Source: Verrucomicrobia bacterium TMED40 (GTDB lineage Bacteria > Verrucomicrobiota > Verrucomicrobiia > Opitutales > Seribacteraceae). From it: a DNA stretch of 6,464 nt. The notes beneath the pieces were generated by a model that searched no databases, was not told the origin of the DNA, and was given only the letters and a program-made list of their open reading frames with translations. Positions 1-6,464 of this stretch are shown here, in pieces; position 1 is the first letter of the stretch; every line of letters starts with the position of its first letter. The stretch spans positions 84,813 through 91,276 of the forward strand of contig NHCT01000044.1 of assembly GCA_002167605.1 (NCBI GenBank), written 5' to 3'. The position numbers and the translations under genes are program-made.

Positions 1-758
1 TAACGAATGAGAAGACACGAGTCTATCGAGAAAAAAACCAAACGGACTTCAGGAAACAATTGAATGGGAAGACCTTTTCCAAACTTGCCACTCATGGTAA
101 GCAAATGCTCTTTGGCTTTTCTCAGGGGCGTTGGCTTGGCGTGCATCTTGGTATGACTGGCTCCCTCTCGGTCGAAGACCAAGATTACAAAATCGCCAAG
201 CATGACGCACTTCTCCTCCGCCTATCCCAGCAGACCCTGGTATTCCGCGACCCTCGGCAATTTGGCAGATTACGCCTTGAGGTCAATCCATCCGAGCCGG
301 ATTGGTGGAAAAGTCTGCCGTTTTCAATGATGGATAAACGCTTCGACCAGGATCTTCTCACCTATACCCTGAAAAAACATGCCAGACGACCTGTCAAAGC
401 CCTGCTCCTTGATCAAAGGTATTTTCAGGGAATGGGAAACTGGATGGCCGATGAAGTCCTTTGGAGAGCAAACATTCACCCCGCACACCTAGCCGGAAAG
501 CTAAACAAAAATCATAGCAACAAACTCTTTCAAGAAATTCTCTTCGTGGTTCGCGGAGCCATGAATTCGGTGGGGCGGCATGGAGGAGATCCCCCTGCGG
601 GCTGGCTGTTTCACACTCGATGGAAAGACGGAGGCAAATGCCCAAAGAGCAAAAAGCCCCTTCGAAGAGAACAGGTTGGAGGACGGACCAGCTGCTGGTG
701 CCCTTTTTTACAACGCTTGCCCGCCCGTCAAAGGGAAGTACGCATCGCCAAAGCCTGA
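1..758 (+). CDS. mutM: Formamidopyrimidine-DNA glycosylase (MutM/Fpg), 5'-truncated by window edge
   Basis: Base-excision repair enzyme that removes 8-oxoguanine and formamidopyrimidines and nicks the abasic site. The frame is open from base 3, so the gene enters from the left; 251 residues are visible and, by comparison with E. coli Fpg, about 24 are missing, including the catalytic N-terminal Pro-Glu. Visible marks: THGK, holding the Lys57 equivalent; HLGMTG, with the void-filling Met; DPRQFG, with the Arg and Phe that fill the flipped-base gap; and the helix-two-turn-helix QGMGNWMADEVLWRANIHP, with its conserved Asn. The C-terminal finger keeps GGRT, with the DNA-contacting Arg, but is unusual. 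The first Cys pair reads CPKS and the second CPFL, so two zinc ligands are replaced (Ser at 648-650, Leu at 708-710). A tail of about 17 residues follows the finger and overlaps the 3' end of ribF. A TTG at 60 could be taken for a start, but homology continues upstream of it. Family assignment is firm; zinc binding is doubtful. Confidence 0.95.
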   Translation, partial: TNEKTRVYREKNQTDFRKQLNGKTFSKLATHGKQMLFGFSQGRWLGVHLGMTGSLSVEDQDYKIAKHDALLLRLSQQTLVFRDPRQFGRLRLEVNPSEPDWWKSLPFSMMDKRFDQDLLTYTLKKHARRPVKALLLDQRYFQGMGNWMADEVLWRANIHPAHLAGKLNKNHSNKLFQEILFVVRGAMNSVGRHGGDPPAGWLFHTRWKDGGKCPKSKKPLRREQVGGRTSCWCPFLQRLPARQREVRIAKA

Positions 759-1678
759 TTTTTGTCCAACTGGATTTGAGCTTTCAATTCTTCCAAGGAT
801 TCAAATGCCCTCTCAGTTCTTAGAAAAGAGTGCACTTCCATTTGCAGCTCGATGCCTGGCTTCCAATGCTCAGCTTCCGGTTCTTCGAGCAGATGAACTT
901 CCAGAAGAGGTTCGGTATTAAGCTCCTCTAAAGTTGGACGGAGTCCGTAATTGGCGACCGCGGGAAGCTTTTGTCCGGTTTCCAGGTTCGTCGCCGTTCC
1001 TGCATAAACCCCAAAGACCGGATGGGCTTGGGGACTCCAATTGAGGTTTAAGGTCGGAAATCCAATTTCTCGACCCACGGCGTTACCCGGACAAACCAAA
1101 CCTTCCATCACATACTCCCTGCCAAGCATCTGGTTCACTTCTTCAATCCGGCCCTCTGTTAGAGCAACCCTTATGCGAGAACTACTGATCGGATGGTCTC
1201 CCCAACTTTCTGAGTCGGCAACTAAAACCTTCAATCCAGCAGAATGGGCAGTTTCTTGAAGGAAAGCGTGATCACCCATTCTGTTTTTTCCGAATCGAAA
1301 GTTTTTACCCACACACAGAGTATGCAAAGTGGGAATATGGCGAGTAAGGAATTCGATAAAGCGAGAGGCTTCAATTTGTGAAAATTCTTGATTAAAAGGC
1401 TGAAGAATGACCTCCTTCATGCCTCTTTTCACAAGATGCCTTGCCTTCGTTTCAGCGTTCATCAGCAAGGGTGGAGCTTGTTCGGGGCGCAGAAGGGTCG
1501 CAGGATGCTCGGGAAAACTAAACGCTATCGCTGTACCAGCGAATTCCTTGGCTTGCTCAACGGCAAGATTCAAAACTGCCTGATGCCCAAGGTGAACCCC
1601 ATCGAACATACCAAGTGCCAGCATCACCCGTGGATGGTGTTTCCCCTCAATTCCTTCGATGGAACAGTCGTCCTCCAT
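728..1678 (-). CDS. ribF: Bifunctional riboflavin kinase / FAD synthetase RibF
   Basis: Cytoplasmic enzyme that phosphorylates riboflavin to FMN and adenylylates FMN to FAD. At 316 residues it has the usual bacterial length. The N-terminal nucleotidyltransferase domain (about 15-185) has GMFDGVHLGH at 23-32, GKNFRFGKNRMGD at 124-136 and the ISSSRIR loop at 164-170. The C-terminal riboflavin kinase domain (about 187-310) has GREIGFPTLN at 202-211 (PTLN where PTAN is commonest), GVYAG at 223-227, NYGLRPT at 243-249 and the likely catalytic base Glu260 in LLEVHLL. All key residues are present, so both activities are expected. The ATG at 1678 lies 6 bp after the truB stop with no convincing Shine-Dalgarno sequence, suggesting translational coupling to truB. 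The gene is last in the nrnA-truB-ribF run, and its final codons overlap the convergent mutM gene by 31 bp. No terminator hairpin was seen at its end. Confidence 0.97.
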   Translation of the reverse strand: MEDDCSIEGIEGKHHPRVMLALGMFDGVHLGHQAVLNLAVEQAKEFAGTAIAFSFPEHPATLLRPEQAPPLLMNAETKARHLVKRGMKEVILQPFNQEFSQIEASRFIEFLTRHIPTLHTLCVGKNFRFGKNRMGDHAFLQETAHSAGLKVLVADSESWGDHPISSSRIRVALTEGRIEEVNQMLGREYVMEGLVCPGNAVGREIGFPTLNLNWSPQAHPVFGVYAGTATNLETGQKLPAVANYGLRPTLEELNTEPLLEVHLLEEPEAEHWKPGIELQMEVHSFLRTERAFESLEELKAQIQLDKNQALAMRTSL

Positions 1679-1684
1679 AACGAA

Positions 1685-2416
1685 CTACAAAACGTGGGAA
1701 GGAACCGCCTGATGAATGGGTATGAGCAAAGACTGAAACTCAGAAAGCGGCATCAACTCGATTTCCTCCAAAGTTTTGGCCCCCTCAATCGAAAATTGAT
1801 CAATTCGGGTACGGCGCAATGCAGTCAAGTGAGCGCCACATTCCAAGTTTTGTCCAAGATCATGAAAGACCGTTCGAACATAGGTGCCTTTGCTGCATTC
1901 CATAAAGAATTTCCCCTTGGGAGAATCCCAACCTGTCAGAGTTAACTCATTAATTCGAATAAAACGGGGCTCTCTCTCGACCGTCTTTCCTTTTCGGGCC
2001 ATCTTATACAGGGGAACGCCATCAATTTTTTTCGCGGAAAACATCGGCGGAGTCTGATACTGGTCTCCCATGAAACTCTTCATCTCGAGGGTGATCCCCT
2101 CCTGATTGACGGAAGCGGGGATTTCCTTGGTCGCGACCACCTCTCCATCAGCATCCTGGCTATTGGTCTCCACTCCAAGAAGAAATTCACCTTCGTAACT
2201 CTTATCCAAACTAATCAAAAACTGGGAAACTTTGGTAGCCTTCCCAATGAGCATAATCATCAGTCCGGTGGCCAATGGGTCAAGCGTGCCGGCATGCCCG
2301 ATTTTCTTCATTTTCAATTTCCGCCTCAAACGATCGACAATATCATGCGAAGTTATCCCAATGGGTTTATCAACCAGGAGCACCCCTTCAAAAACTGGAT
2401 CTTGTAAGACAGCCAT
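1685..2416 (-). CDS. truB: tRNA pseudouridine(55) synthase TruB
   Basis: Isomerises uridine 55 in the T-loop of tRNAs to pseudouridine. The 243-residue product shows the family's opening motif [11 protein letters not shown] at 15-25, the catalytic motif [12 protein letters not shown] with nucleophile Asp46, Tyr74 in the KSYEGEF strand, [15 protein letters not shown] from 123, GTYVRT with Arg181, and LRRTRIDQF near 200-208. It is at the short end of the family, with little left after the catalytic fold for a C-terminal RNA-binding PUA-type domain. The frame is open 39 codons further upstream inside nrnA, but the ATG at 2416 is chosen because a perfect AGGAGG sits 8 nt before it and the family N-terminus begins shortly after. 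Only one base separates this start from the nrnA stop, and 6 bp separate its stop from the ribF start. Confidence 0.97.
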   Translation of the reverse strand: MAVLQDPVFEGVLLVDKPIGITSHDIVDRLRRKLKMKKIGHAGTLDPLATGLMIMLIGKATKVSQFLISLDKSYEGEFLLGVETNSQDADGEVVATKEIPASVNQEGITLEMKSFMGDQYQTPPMFSAKKIDGVPLYKMARKGKTVEREPRFIRINELTLTGWDSPKGKFFMECSKGTYVRTVFHDLGQNLECGAHLTALRRTRIDQFSIEGAKTLEEIELMPLSEFQSLLIPIHQAVPSHVL

Positions 2417-2417
2417 T

Positions 2418-3416
2418 TCAAAGTCCTCCTTCCTGGACGAGTTGCAAATGTTCACCAATGGTCTGAATAAGCTTGGGATAAAACTCTTCAATAGTTGAAT
2501 CAACATTGAAACCGGCGGCACAGGCGTGCCCACCTCCGTTAAAACACTTCGCCAGCAAGTCCACCCGGTATTTCTTTTCCTTGGCTCGAAAGCTCCCTTT
2601 CATTTTTCCGTTCCGGTCTTCGAGAAGAACGCCTAATTCGACACCTTCGAGAGACCGAGCATAGTCGACAAAATCTTCAGTGTCCTCAGGTTGGGTGCCA
2701 GTCTCCTGATAGAACTTCTCATAAATGCTGCCGACGCAAACACGATCATCAAACTCCATCCGGAAACTAGCCAAAAACTTTTGTAATAATTGAATACGCC
2801 CAGGTTTCTCGCGTTCATACAACTCGTGAGCGACACGGGATGGTTCCGCACCGGATTCGCATAATTTCCGGCATACTTCAAAGACCGATGCGTTGGTCCC
2901 CGAATAGCAAAATTGGCCTGTATCCGTACAAATCCCAAGATACAAAGCTTCAGCAGTTGTCTGATCGCATTCATAACCGGAATCGAAAAAGAATTTGGCA
3001 AGAATTTCCCCGGTGGCTGAGGCTTCTGGAAGCACAAAATTGTGAAGTGCGAACTGAGTATTCGAAACATGATGATCGACATTTAGAAACACCTCAGGAA
3101 ACTTATCCTGCAAAGACTCTCCAACTCGTGAATAATCTGCACAATCCACGGTGATCACCAAACACTCTGAAGCTCCGATTTCGCTTGGACCGTAAAATGG
3201 TGTATCCCCCACAAACGATTGCAAGGTTCTGGGAATCGGATCCGCATTAACTGCTCGGGCATCGATTCCCCTGCTTCGCAGAATTCGAGTCAGTGCGACC
3301 TGCGAACCAATACAGTCTCCATCTGGTCTGCGGTGACCCAAAACAAGCACGGGTTTACCCGATAGTTGTTGGACGAGTTGGGAAAAGGGTTCGGATTGCG
3401 GAAGAAAGACTGACAT
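2418..3416 (-). CDS. nrnA: DHH/DHHA1 phosphoesterase, NrnA-type nanoRNase / pAp phosphatase
   Basis: Manganese-dependent DHH-family enzyme expected to degrade 2-5 nt RNAs and to hydrolyse 3'-phosphoadenosine 5'-phosphate to AMP. In the 332-residue product, metal-site motifs appear in order: [11 protein letters not shown] (His28, Asp32, Asp34), VDCAD (Asp91), the namesake Asp-His-His at 114-116, and TDTGQF (Asp165). The C-terminal DHHA1 substrate-binding domain carries [10 protein letters not shown] from 294. The ATG at 3416 is preferred; an in-frame TTG two codons upstream (3422) is possible, and neither has a clear Shine-Dalgarno sequence. In many bacteria this gene sits between rbfA and truB. 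Here truB and ribF do follow, but upstream is the acyltransferase fusion, 68 bp away. Assignment to NrnA rather than another DHH subfamily rests on length, motif order and the truB neighbour. Confidence 0.93.
   Translation of the reverse strand: MSVFLPQSEPFSQLVQQLSGKPVLVLGHRRPDGDCIGSQVALTRILRSRGIDARAVNADPIPRTLQSFVGDTPFYGPSEIGASECLVITVDCADYSRVGESLQDKFPEVFLNVDHHVSNTQFALHNFVLPEASATGEILAKFFFDSGYECDQTTAEALYLGICTDTGQFCYSGTNASVFEVCRKLCESGAEPSRVAHELYEREKPGRIQLLQKFLASFRMEFDDRVCVGSIYEKFYQETGTQPEDTEDFVDYARSLEGVELGVLLEDRNGKMKGSFRAKEKKYRVDLLAKCFNGGGHACAAGFNVDSTIEEFYPKLIQTIGEHLQLVQEGGL
2425..2430 (-). promoter_or_regulatory. Shine-Dalgarno site of truB
   Basis: A perfect AGGAGG on the minus strand, 8 nt before the truB ATG at 2416. 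It lies within the last codons of nrnA, so ribosomes finishing nrnA pass directly over it. It decides the truB start against the longer open frame. Confidence 0.85.
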
Positions 3417-3484
3417 AGGCAAAGAGATGATGAAAATCGTTTATACTAGCACAAAGGGAAGGAAAGGAAAGCTCCGAACTTTTT
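3417..3484 (-). promoter_or_regulatory. 68-bp gap before nrnA, possible weak promoter
   Basis: The only real break inside the minus-strand block. Read on the minus strand it holds a pyrimidine-rich tract (complement of 3453-3471) and then TAGTATAA (complement of 3441-3448), which could serve as a -10 element about 25 nt before the nrnA start. I see no convincing -35 box. No rho-independent terminator for the upstream gene is evident, so nrnA-truB-ribF may be read both from here and by read-through. Confidence 0.25.
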
Positions 3485-5983
3485 CTAACCTGCAATCAAG
3501 AAACCATCCTCATCCATACCTTGAACCTCTCGAACCTCTTCTTCCTCCAACCCCTTTACAAAGAAAGAACCGGGCTCCTCTCGGTACGAAAAACCCACCA
3601 TCATCCGACCCAATGAAAAATCCTTTGAACCCACTTGATCACCATCATTTTGATCGGAGCCTTCGTAGGTCGCAGAGGGTCCGTTCAGCGAAACGATTCC
3701 GTTGCGATCGGTCGCCAAACCTTGAACTTCAACAACTGAATCTTGATTTAAACAATTTTCACATTTTCCGATCAGAAACCCTTCATCCTTGAAGCGAAGG
3801 ACACGCTCACTAAGCAAAGGAATCCATGGCAACCACTGCTGAAACCATGGACCCACCCCGGGTCGAATCCACAGGAGTGGATAGTCCCAAAGGTGCATCT
3901 CCCTCAACCTCATCCAGTTCGCGTAGATTCGGGTACTGCTTGGATCATTATCCCTATCAAGAAACTCGAGGAAGTTCTTCCTCCACTCCACCAAACCCAC
4001 AGGGAAATCAGTCTTCCCACTATGGCTTGCGGACAGGAATTCACCTCGAGTGACTCGCAACCCATCCTCAGACGCAAAAAAAAGGCCATTACGGTTTTTC
4101 AGAAGAGCCTTTTTGACTTCATTTCTCGCATCTTCGCCCATTTTCATGCGATCGCAAAAGGATTGCATTCCCAATCCCATAACCTCTTGCCTAAGTTTGG
4201 AAACACTTGCCTCTCCTGCCCGGACGGGTGAACCAACCCGAACTGTGACTCGATAAGGAAAAGAGGTCGGAAACTTACGAAAAAACTTCCCGCCTTGCAT
4301 ACTGAATACGGAACCCCAGACACCATCCAAATAAACCGGGATCACAGGAACCCCTGCCTGCTTGGCCAAAACAACGGAGCCTCGCATAAAAGGCAAAAGC
4401 ACTCCTAATCTGGAAATCCCTCCCTCTGCGAATACGCACAGAGGAACTCCTTCCTTCAACCGCTTTACGGAAAGACGGAAACTGTCCAAGGATTTCTCCG
4501 ATGAAACCGTGAGAGTTTTGGTCAAACGGAAGACCCAGCCCATAAGAGGTGAATCAGCCAAACCGGCGTAGGCAAGATATCGAACTTTTCTGGGAAACGC
4601 TGCACCGATGAAAACCGGATCCGCATAGGACAAGTGATTACTAACGATCAAACAGCCACCGACTGGAAACCTTTCCATCCCTACTATTTTAATTCTGTAG
4701 AAGATCTTCAGTATCATATGAAACCAAGCTCGGCAAAAATCCTCAAACAAGTTGCGTGCTGTCAGCAGCCCAATCACTAATGCCGGTGCCATTATGACTA
4801 ACAGTTCCTCTTTGGCACTAAGCTTTAATACATTGGAAAGATAAGCGTGAAATAAAATCAGCCCAATTCCACAAAGTTGGGTAAGCAGATTCGAAGCCGC
4901 AAGAATTTTACCCCGTTCTTCCTCCTTGGCTTGATCCTGAAGATATCCATTTAATGGAACGAAGAACAAAGCACCAAAAAAACCCAAGGATAGGCAACAG
5001 CAGTCGAAAGTCACTGCAGTCGGTTCGGCTAGATACAGACCAAGGTAAATAATGGGGATTCCCAAAGCACCAATTGGACTAAGTCCGATTTCTAGTCTTC
5101 CACGGTTAAGATAAGCGACAAACAAACTCCCCAACATGATTCCGAATCCGACTAGCAGAAACCAATAACCATACAAAGAACCCATCCCTACCTTACCAAC
5201 CACAACCTCCCCGGAAAGCTTCACAAGAACAAGATAGAAAAAGCTTCCGACGCCCCAAAACCATGCATCCCCCATGGCGGCATATCTCAGTCCCCTATGC
5301 TTAAAAAGATAAAAAAGGTCATGAAAATGTCTCACGAAAAGACTGGCTCGAAAAGGTTTCGCTCGAATGACTTGGGTTTCCGGAATTGGCCAAGAGATGA
5401 CCCAGGAAGCGAGGGCAAATACTGAAACAAACCCACAAATAATAAGAGCCGCCGCCCATCCCCCTCGTTCCGCAACCAAGTGATCAAATGCAATCGCTCC
5501 CACGAATGCTCCTCCGAGAATGCCTACCATGGCCAGCATTTCCATGTAGCCCACCGCTTTCCCTAATCTGCTTGTTCCGACTAACTCCTTGAGAATACCC
5601 TTTTTAGCAGGCGACAAAAAAGCGGACTGAATTGAAAGAAGAAAGAAGCCGGCCAGGGAAAACTGCATGTTTTGGGCATACAAGGCACACCCGAGCAACC
5701 CCAATCCGAGTAATTGGCCAAATAAAGCAAAGACAATTACCTTCCTCTTGGAAAACCGATCTGCGAGCCATCCGGCAAAAGGTGCAAAGACAACAAAAGG
5801 TAAAATCAGAAGAATCGAAACCTGTTGGTTCACCGTATCCATACTCGCTTTTCCAAATTGAACGGCAGCCATAACGGGCAGCATGGCTTTCATCACATTG
5901 TCATTAAAAGCACCAATGGTTTGAGCAACCATCAGCGGCCAAACAACCCCAAACGATCTTTCTTCTTTATCTGCCTTCACCAC
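3485..5983 (-). CDS. MFS (LplT-like) transporter fused to PlsC-type acyltransferase, with remnant Aas-like adenylation C-terminus
   Basis: An 832-residue inner-membrane fusion. Residues about 10-412 are a major facilitator domain of the lysophospholipid-flippase (LplT) kind: many hydrophobic helices, FNDNVMK near 26-32, and the loop motif GWLADRFSKRK at 71-81. Residues about 425-600 are a PlsC/LPLAT acyltransferase with HxxxxD (His450, Asp455; SNHLSYAD) and an FAEGGISR block at 518-525 replacing the usual FPEGTRS; the Glu-Gly core remains. LplT-PlsC-acyl-ACP synthetase fusions (Aas type) take up and re-acylate lysophospholipids, so the inferred role is phospholipid repair or remodelling. After 615 the protein looks like a shrunken adenylation domain: an opening-like segment (LFFASEDGLRVTRGEFL) and an end-like segment (SLN...GSKDFSLGRMM...GSFFVKG...DEDGFLIAG), with no ATP-binding SGTTGxPKG loop. 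The product stops near the expected A8 region. The first of two tandem GTG codons is the likely start, with GGAGG 9 nt upstream. Domain calls 1 and 2 are firm; the remnant is my inference. Confidence 0.9.
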   Translation of the reverse strand: MVKADKEERSFGVVWPLMVAQTIGAFNDNVMKAMLPVMAAVQFGKASMDTVNQQVSILLILPFVVFAPFAGWLADRFSKRKVIVFALFGQLLGLGLLGCALYAQNMQFSLAGFFLLSIQSAFLSPAKKGILKELVGTSRLGKAVGYMEMLAMVGILGGAFVGAIAFDHLVAERGGWAAALIICGFVSVFALASWVISWPIPETQVIRAKPFRASLFVRHFHDLFYLFKHRGLRYAAMGDAWFWGVGSFFYLVLVKLSGEVVVGKVGMGSLYGYWFLLVGFGIMLGSLFVAYLNRGRLEIGLSPIGALGIPIIYLGLYLAEPTAVTFDCCCLSLGFFGALFFVPLNGYLQDQAKEEERGKILAASNLLTQLCGIGLILFHAYLSNVLKLSAKEELLVIMAPALVIGLLTARNLFEDFCRAWFHMILKIFYRIKIVGMERFPVGGCLIVSNHLSYADPVFIGAAFPRKVRYLAYAGLADSPLMGWVFRLTKTLTVSSEKSLDSFRLSVKRLKEGVPLCVFAEGGISRLGVLLPFMRGSVVLAKQAGVPVIPVYLDGVWGSVFSMQGGKFFRKFPTSFPYRVTVRVGSPVRAGEASVSKLRQEVMGLGMQSFCDRMKMGEDARNEVKKALLKNRNGLFFASEDGLRVTRGEFLSASHSGKTDFPVGLVEWRKNFLEFLDRDNDPSSTRIYANWMRLREMHLWDYPLLWIRPGVGPWFQQWLPWIPLLSERVLRFKDEGFLIGKCENCLNQDSVVEVQGLATDRNGIVSLNGPSATYEGSDQNDGDQVGSKDFSLGRMMVGFSYREEPGSFFVKGLEEEEVREVQGMDEDGFLIAG

Positions 5984-5992
5984 GTGGAAAGT

Positions 5993-5997
5993 CCTCC
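5993..5997 (-). promoter_or_regulatory. Shine-Dalgarno site of the MFS-acyltransferase gene
   Basis: GGAGG on the minus strand, 9 nt before the first of two tandem GTG codons (5983 and 5980). The spacing favours the first GTG. The ten bases GGAGGACTTT are the same as those at the truB ribosome site. Confidence 0.75.
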
Positions 5998-6021
5998 CCC
6001 ATAATCAAACCCATTTCATCC

Positions 6022-6037
6022 GCAATTTTTCAATTGC
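6022..6037. repeat. Short perfect inverted repeat in the divergent intergenic region
   Basis: Arms GCAATT (6022-6027) and AATTGC (6032-6037) flank a 4-base spacer, TTTC. Placed midway between two divergent genes it could be a small operator. It is short and AT-rich enough to occur by chance, and it lacks the T-run expected of a terminator in either direction. Confidence 0.3.
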
Positions 6038-6069
6038 CAAGGGAAATCGATGTATGCTGATGATATGAA

Positions 6070-6464
6070 ATGCTAAAAAATACAATCACTCTGTTCCTAC
6101 TCTTTATTTCCATAGACTTTTTCCTCCATGGAAAACCATTAAATGTGCTGTTCATATTTACCGATGACCATGCTTATCAAGCCATTTCCGCTTATGGTTC
6201 CAATCGTAACAAAACCCCGAATATTGATCGCATTGCCAAGGATGGTATGCTCTTCGACCGCGCCTTTGTCACCAATTCAATATGTGCTCCAAGCCGGGCG
6301 GTAATTCTGACCGGAAAACACAGCCACCTGAACGGACAACTCACCAATGGTCAACGATTTGACGGCGAGCAACAAACATTCCCCAAACTTTTGCAGAAGC
6401 AAGGTTATCAAACCGCCATGATCGGGAAATGGCACCTCAAAAGTGATCCCACAGGATTTGATTT
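6070..6464 (+). CDS. Exported type I (formylglycine) sulfatase, 3'-truncated by window edge
   Basis: Hydrolyses sulfate esters, probably on glycans, outside the cytoplasm. The 131 visible residues begin with a likely signal peptide (Lys3, then a hydrophobic stretch about 5-19) ending near the HGKP at 20-23. The sulfatase fold follows: [10 protein letters not shown] from 25, with the calcium-binding Asp32-Asp33; [11 protein letters not shown]; the activation motif C72-A-P-S-R76, where Cys72 should be converted to formylglycine; TGKHSH with Lys83 and His86; and IGKWHL at 118-123. The family usually runs 450-550 residues, so about three quarters lie beyond the right edge. The ATG at 6070 is the first in-frame start after a TGA at 6061-6063; no strong Shine-Dalgarno sequence precedes it. 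The [13 protein letters not shown] opening resembles sulfatases acting on N-acetylglucosamine-6-sulfate or related sugars, but substrate cannot be decided from this fragment. No maturase (FGE or anSME) gene is in the window. Confidence 0.95.
   Translation, partial: MLKNTITLFLLFISIDFFLHGKPLNVLFIFTDDHAYQAISAYGSNRNKTPNIDRIAKDGMLFDRAFVTNSICAPSRAVILTGKHSHLNGQLTNGQRFDGEQQTFPKLLQKQGYQTAMIGKWHLKSDPTGFD

Larger units (their letters stand above)
5984..6069. promoter_or_regulatory. Divergent intergenic region between the lipid-remodelling gene and the sulfatase
   Basis: 86 bp separate two genes read away from each other, so promoters for both should lie here or just inside the genes. It is AT-rich. TTGCCA at 6034-6039 on plus and TTGGCA at the complement of 6035-6040 each match five of six bases of a -35 box, but neither has a good -10 at normal spacing. 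The start points cannot be fixed by eye. Confidence 0.4.

Noticed and set aside
580..921. Plus-strand open frame of 113 codons across the mutM/ribF junction
   Set aside because: Overlaps both well-supported genes in other frames, matches no known protein and has no ribosome site.
1388..1945. Plus-strand open frame of 185 codons antisense to ribF and truB
   Set aside because: Lies fully opposite conserved motifs of RibF and TruB; composition is that of a shadow frame and no family features are visible.
2417..2533. 39-codon upstream extension of truB
   Set aside because: It would be an overlap with nrnA; the strong ribosome site and family N-terminus point to the ATG at 2416.
2633..3082. 149-codon frame inside nrnA on the same strand
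   Set aside because: Alternate frame through the DHH and TDTG motif region of nrnA; no independent support.
3453..3471. Purine tract with GGAAA-like repeats
   Set aside because: Too short and irregular to be called a repeat element; noted only as part of the gap before nrnA.
3466..3488. Possible terminator hairpin after the fusion gene (AAAG...CTTT with nearby T/A run)
   Set aside because: Only four clean base pairs with a mismatch next to them, and no proper T-run following on the minus strand.
3494..3740. Two similar EVQG-containing segments in the fusion protein tail (about 750-766 and 817-832)
   Set aside because: About 15 residues with modest likeness; could be chance and is not enough to call an internal duplication.

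Overview
The window looks like ordinary chromosomal DNA from a Gram-negative bacterium, at moderate GC and dense coding. The best guess is Verrucomicrobiota (Opitutae/Puniceicoccales-like) or a neighbouring PVC lineage. This rests on three things: an exported formylglycine-type sulfatase, a fused MFS transporter/acyltransferase of the Aas type, and a MutM whose C-terminal finger resembles the zinc-poor 'GGRT-CW' version I associate with Verrucomicrobia. No rRNA or single-copy marker is present to confirm the taxon, so this is inference.

Layout from left to right: (1) the 3' nine-tenths of a plus-strand mutM/fpg gene (to 758), whose start lies off the left edge. (2) A minus-strand block read from right to left: a large MFS-acyltransferase fusion (5983-3485), a 68-bp gap, then nrnA (3416-2418), truB (2416-1685) and ribF (1678-728). 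The last three are packed with 1-bp and 6-bp gaps and are almost certainly one transcript; ribF runs 31 bp into the 3' end of mutM, tail to tail. (3) An 86-bp divergent intergenic region (5984-6069). (4) The first 131 codons of a plus-strand secreted sulfatase (from 6070), cut by the right edge.

The nrnA-truB-ribF trio is the conserved downstream part of the nusA-infB-rbfA translation cluster found in many bacteria. It combines turnover of nanoRNA and pAp, tRNA pseudouridine-55 formation, and FMN/FAD synthesis. Here the neighbours that usually surround it (infB/rbfA upstream, rpsO downstream) are absent and a membrane-lipid gene sits upstream. MutM repairs oxidised purines. The MFS-PlsC fusion would flip and re-acylate lysophospholipids at the inner membrane. 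The sulfatase would act outside the cytoplasm on sulfated glycans.

I saw no mobile element, CRISPR array, tRNA, rRNA or phage gene, and no sign of a new multi-gene system. The most notable signals are an apparent remnant of an acyl-ACP synthetase (adenylation) domain at the C-terminus of the fusion protein, lacking its ATP-binding core and ending near the A8 region, and the loss of two of the four zinc-binding cysteines in MutM.
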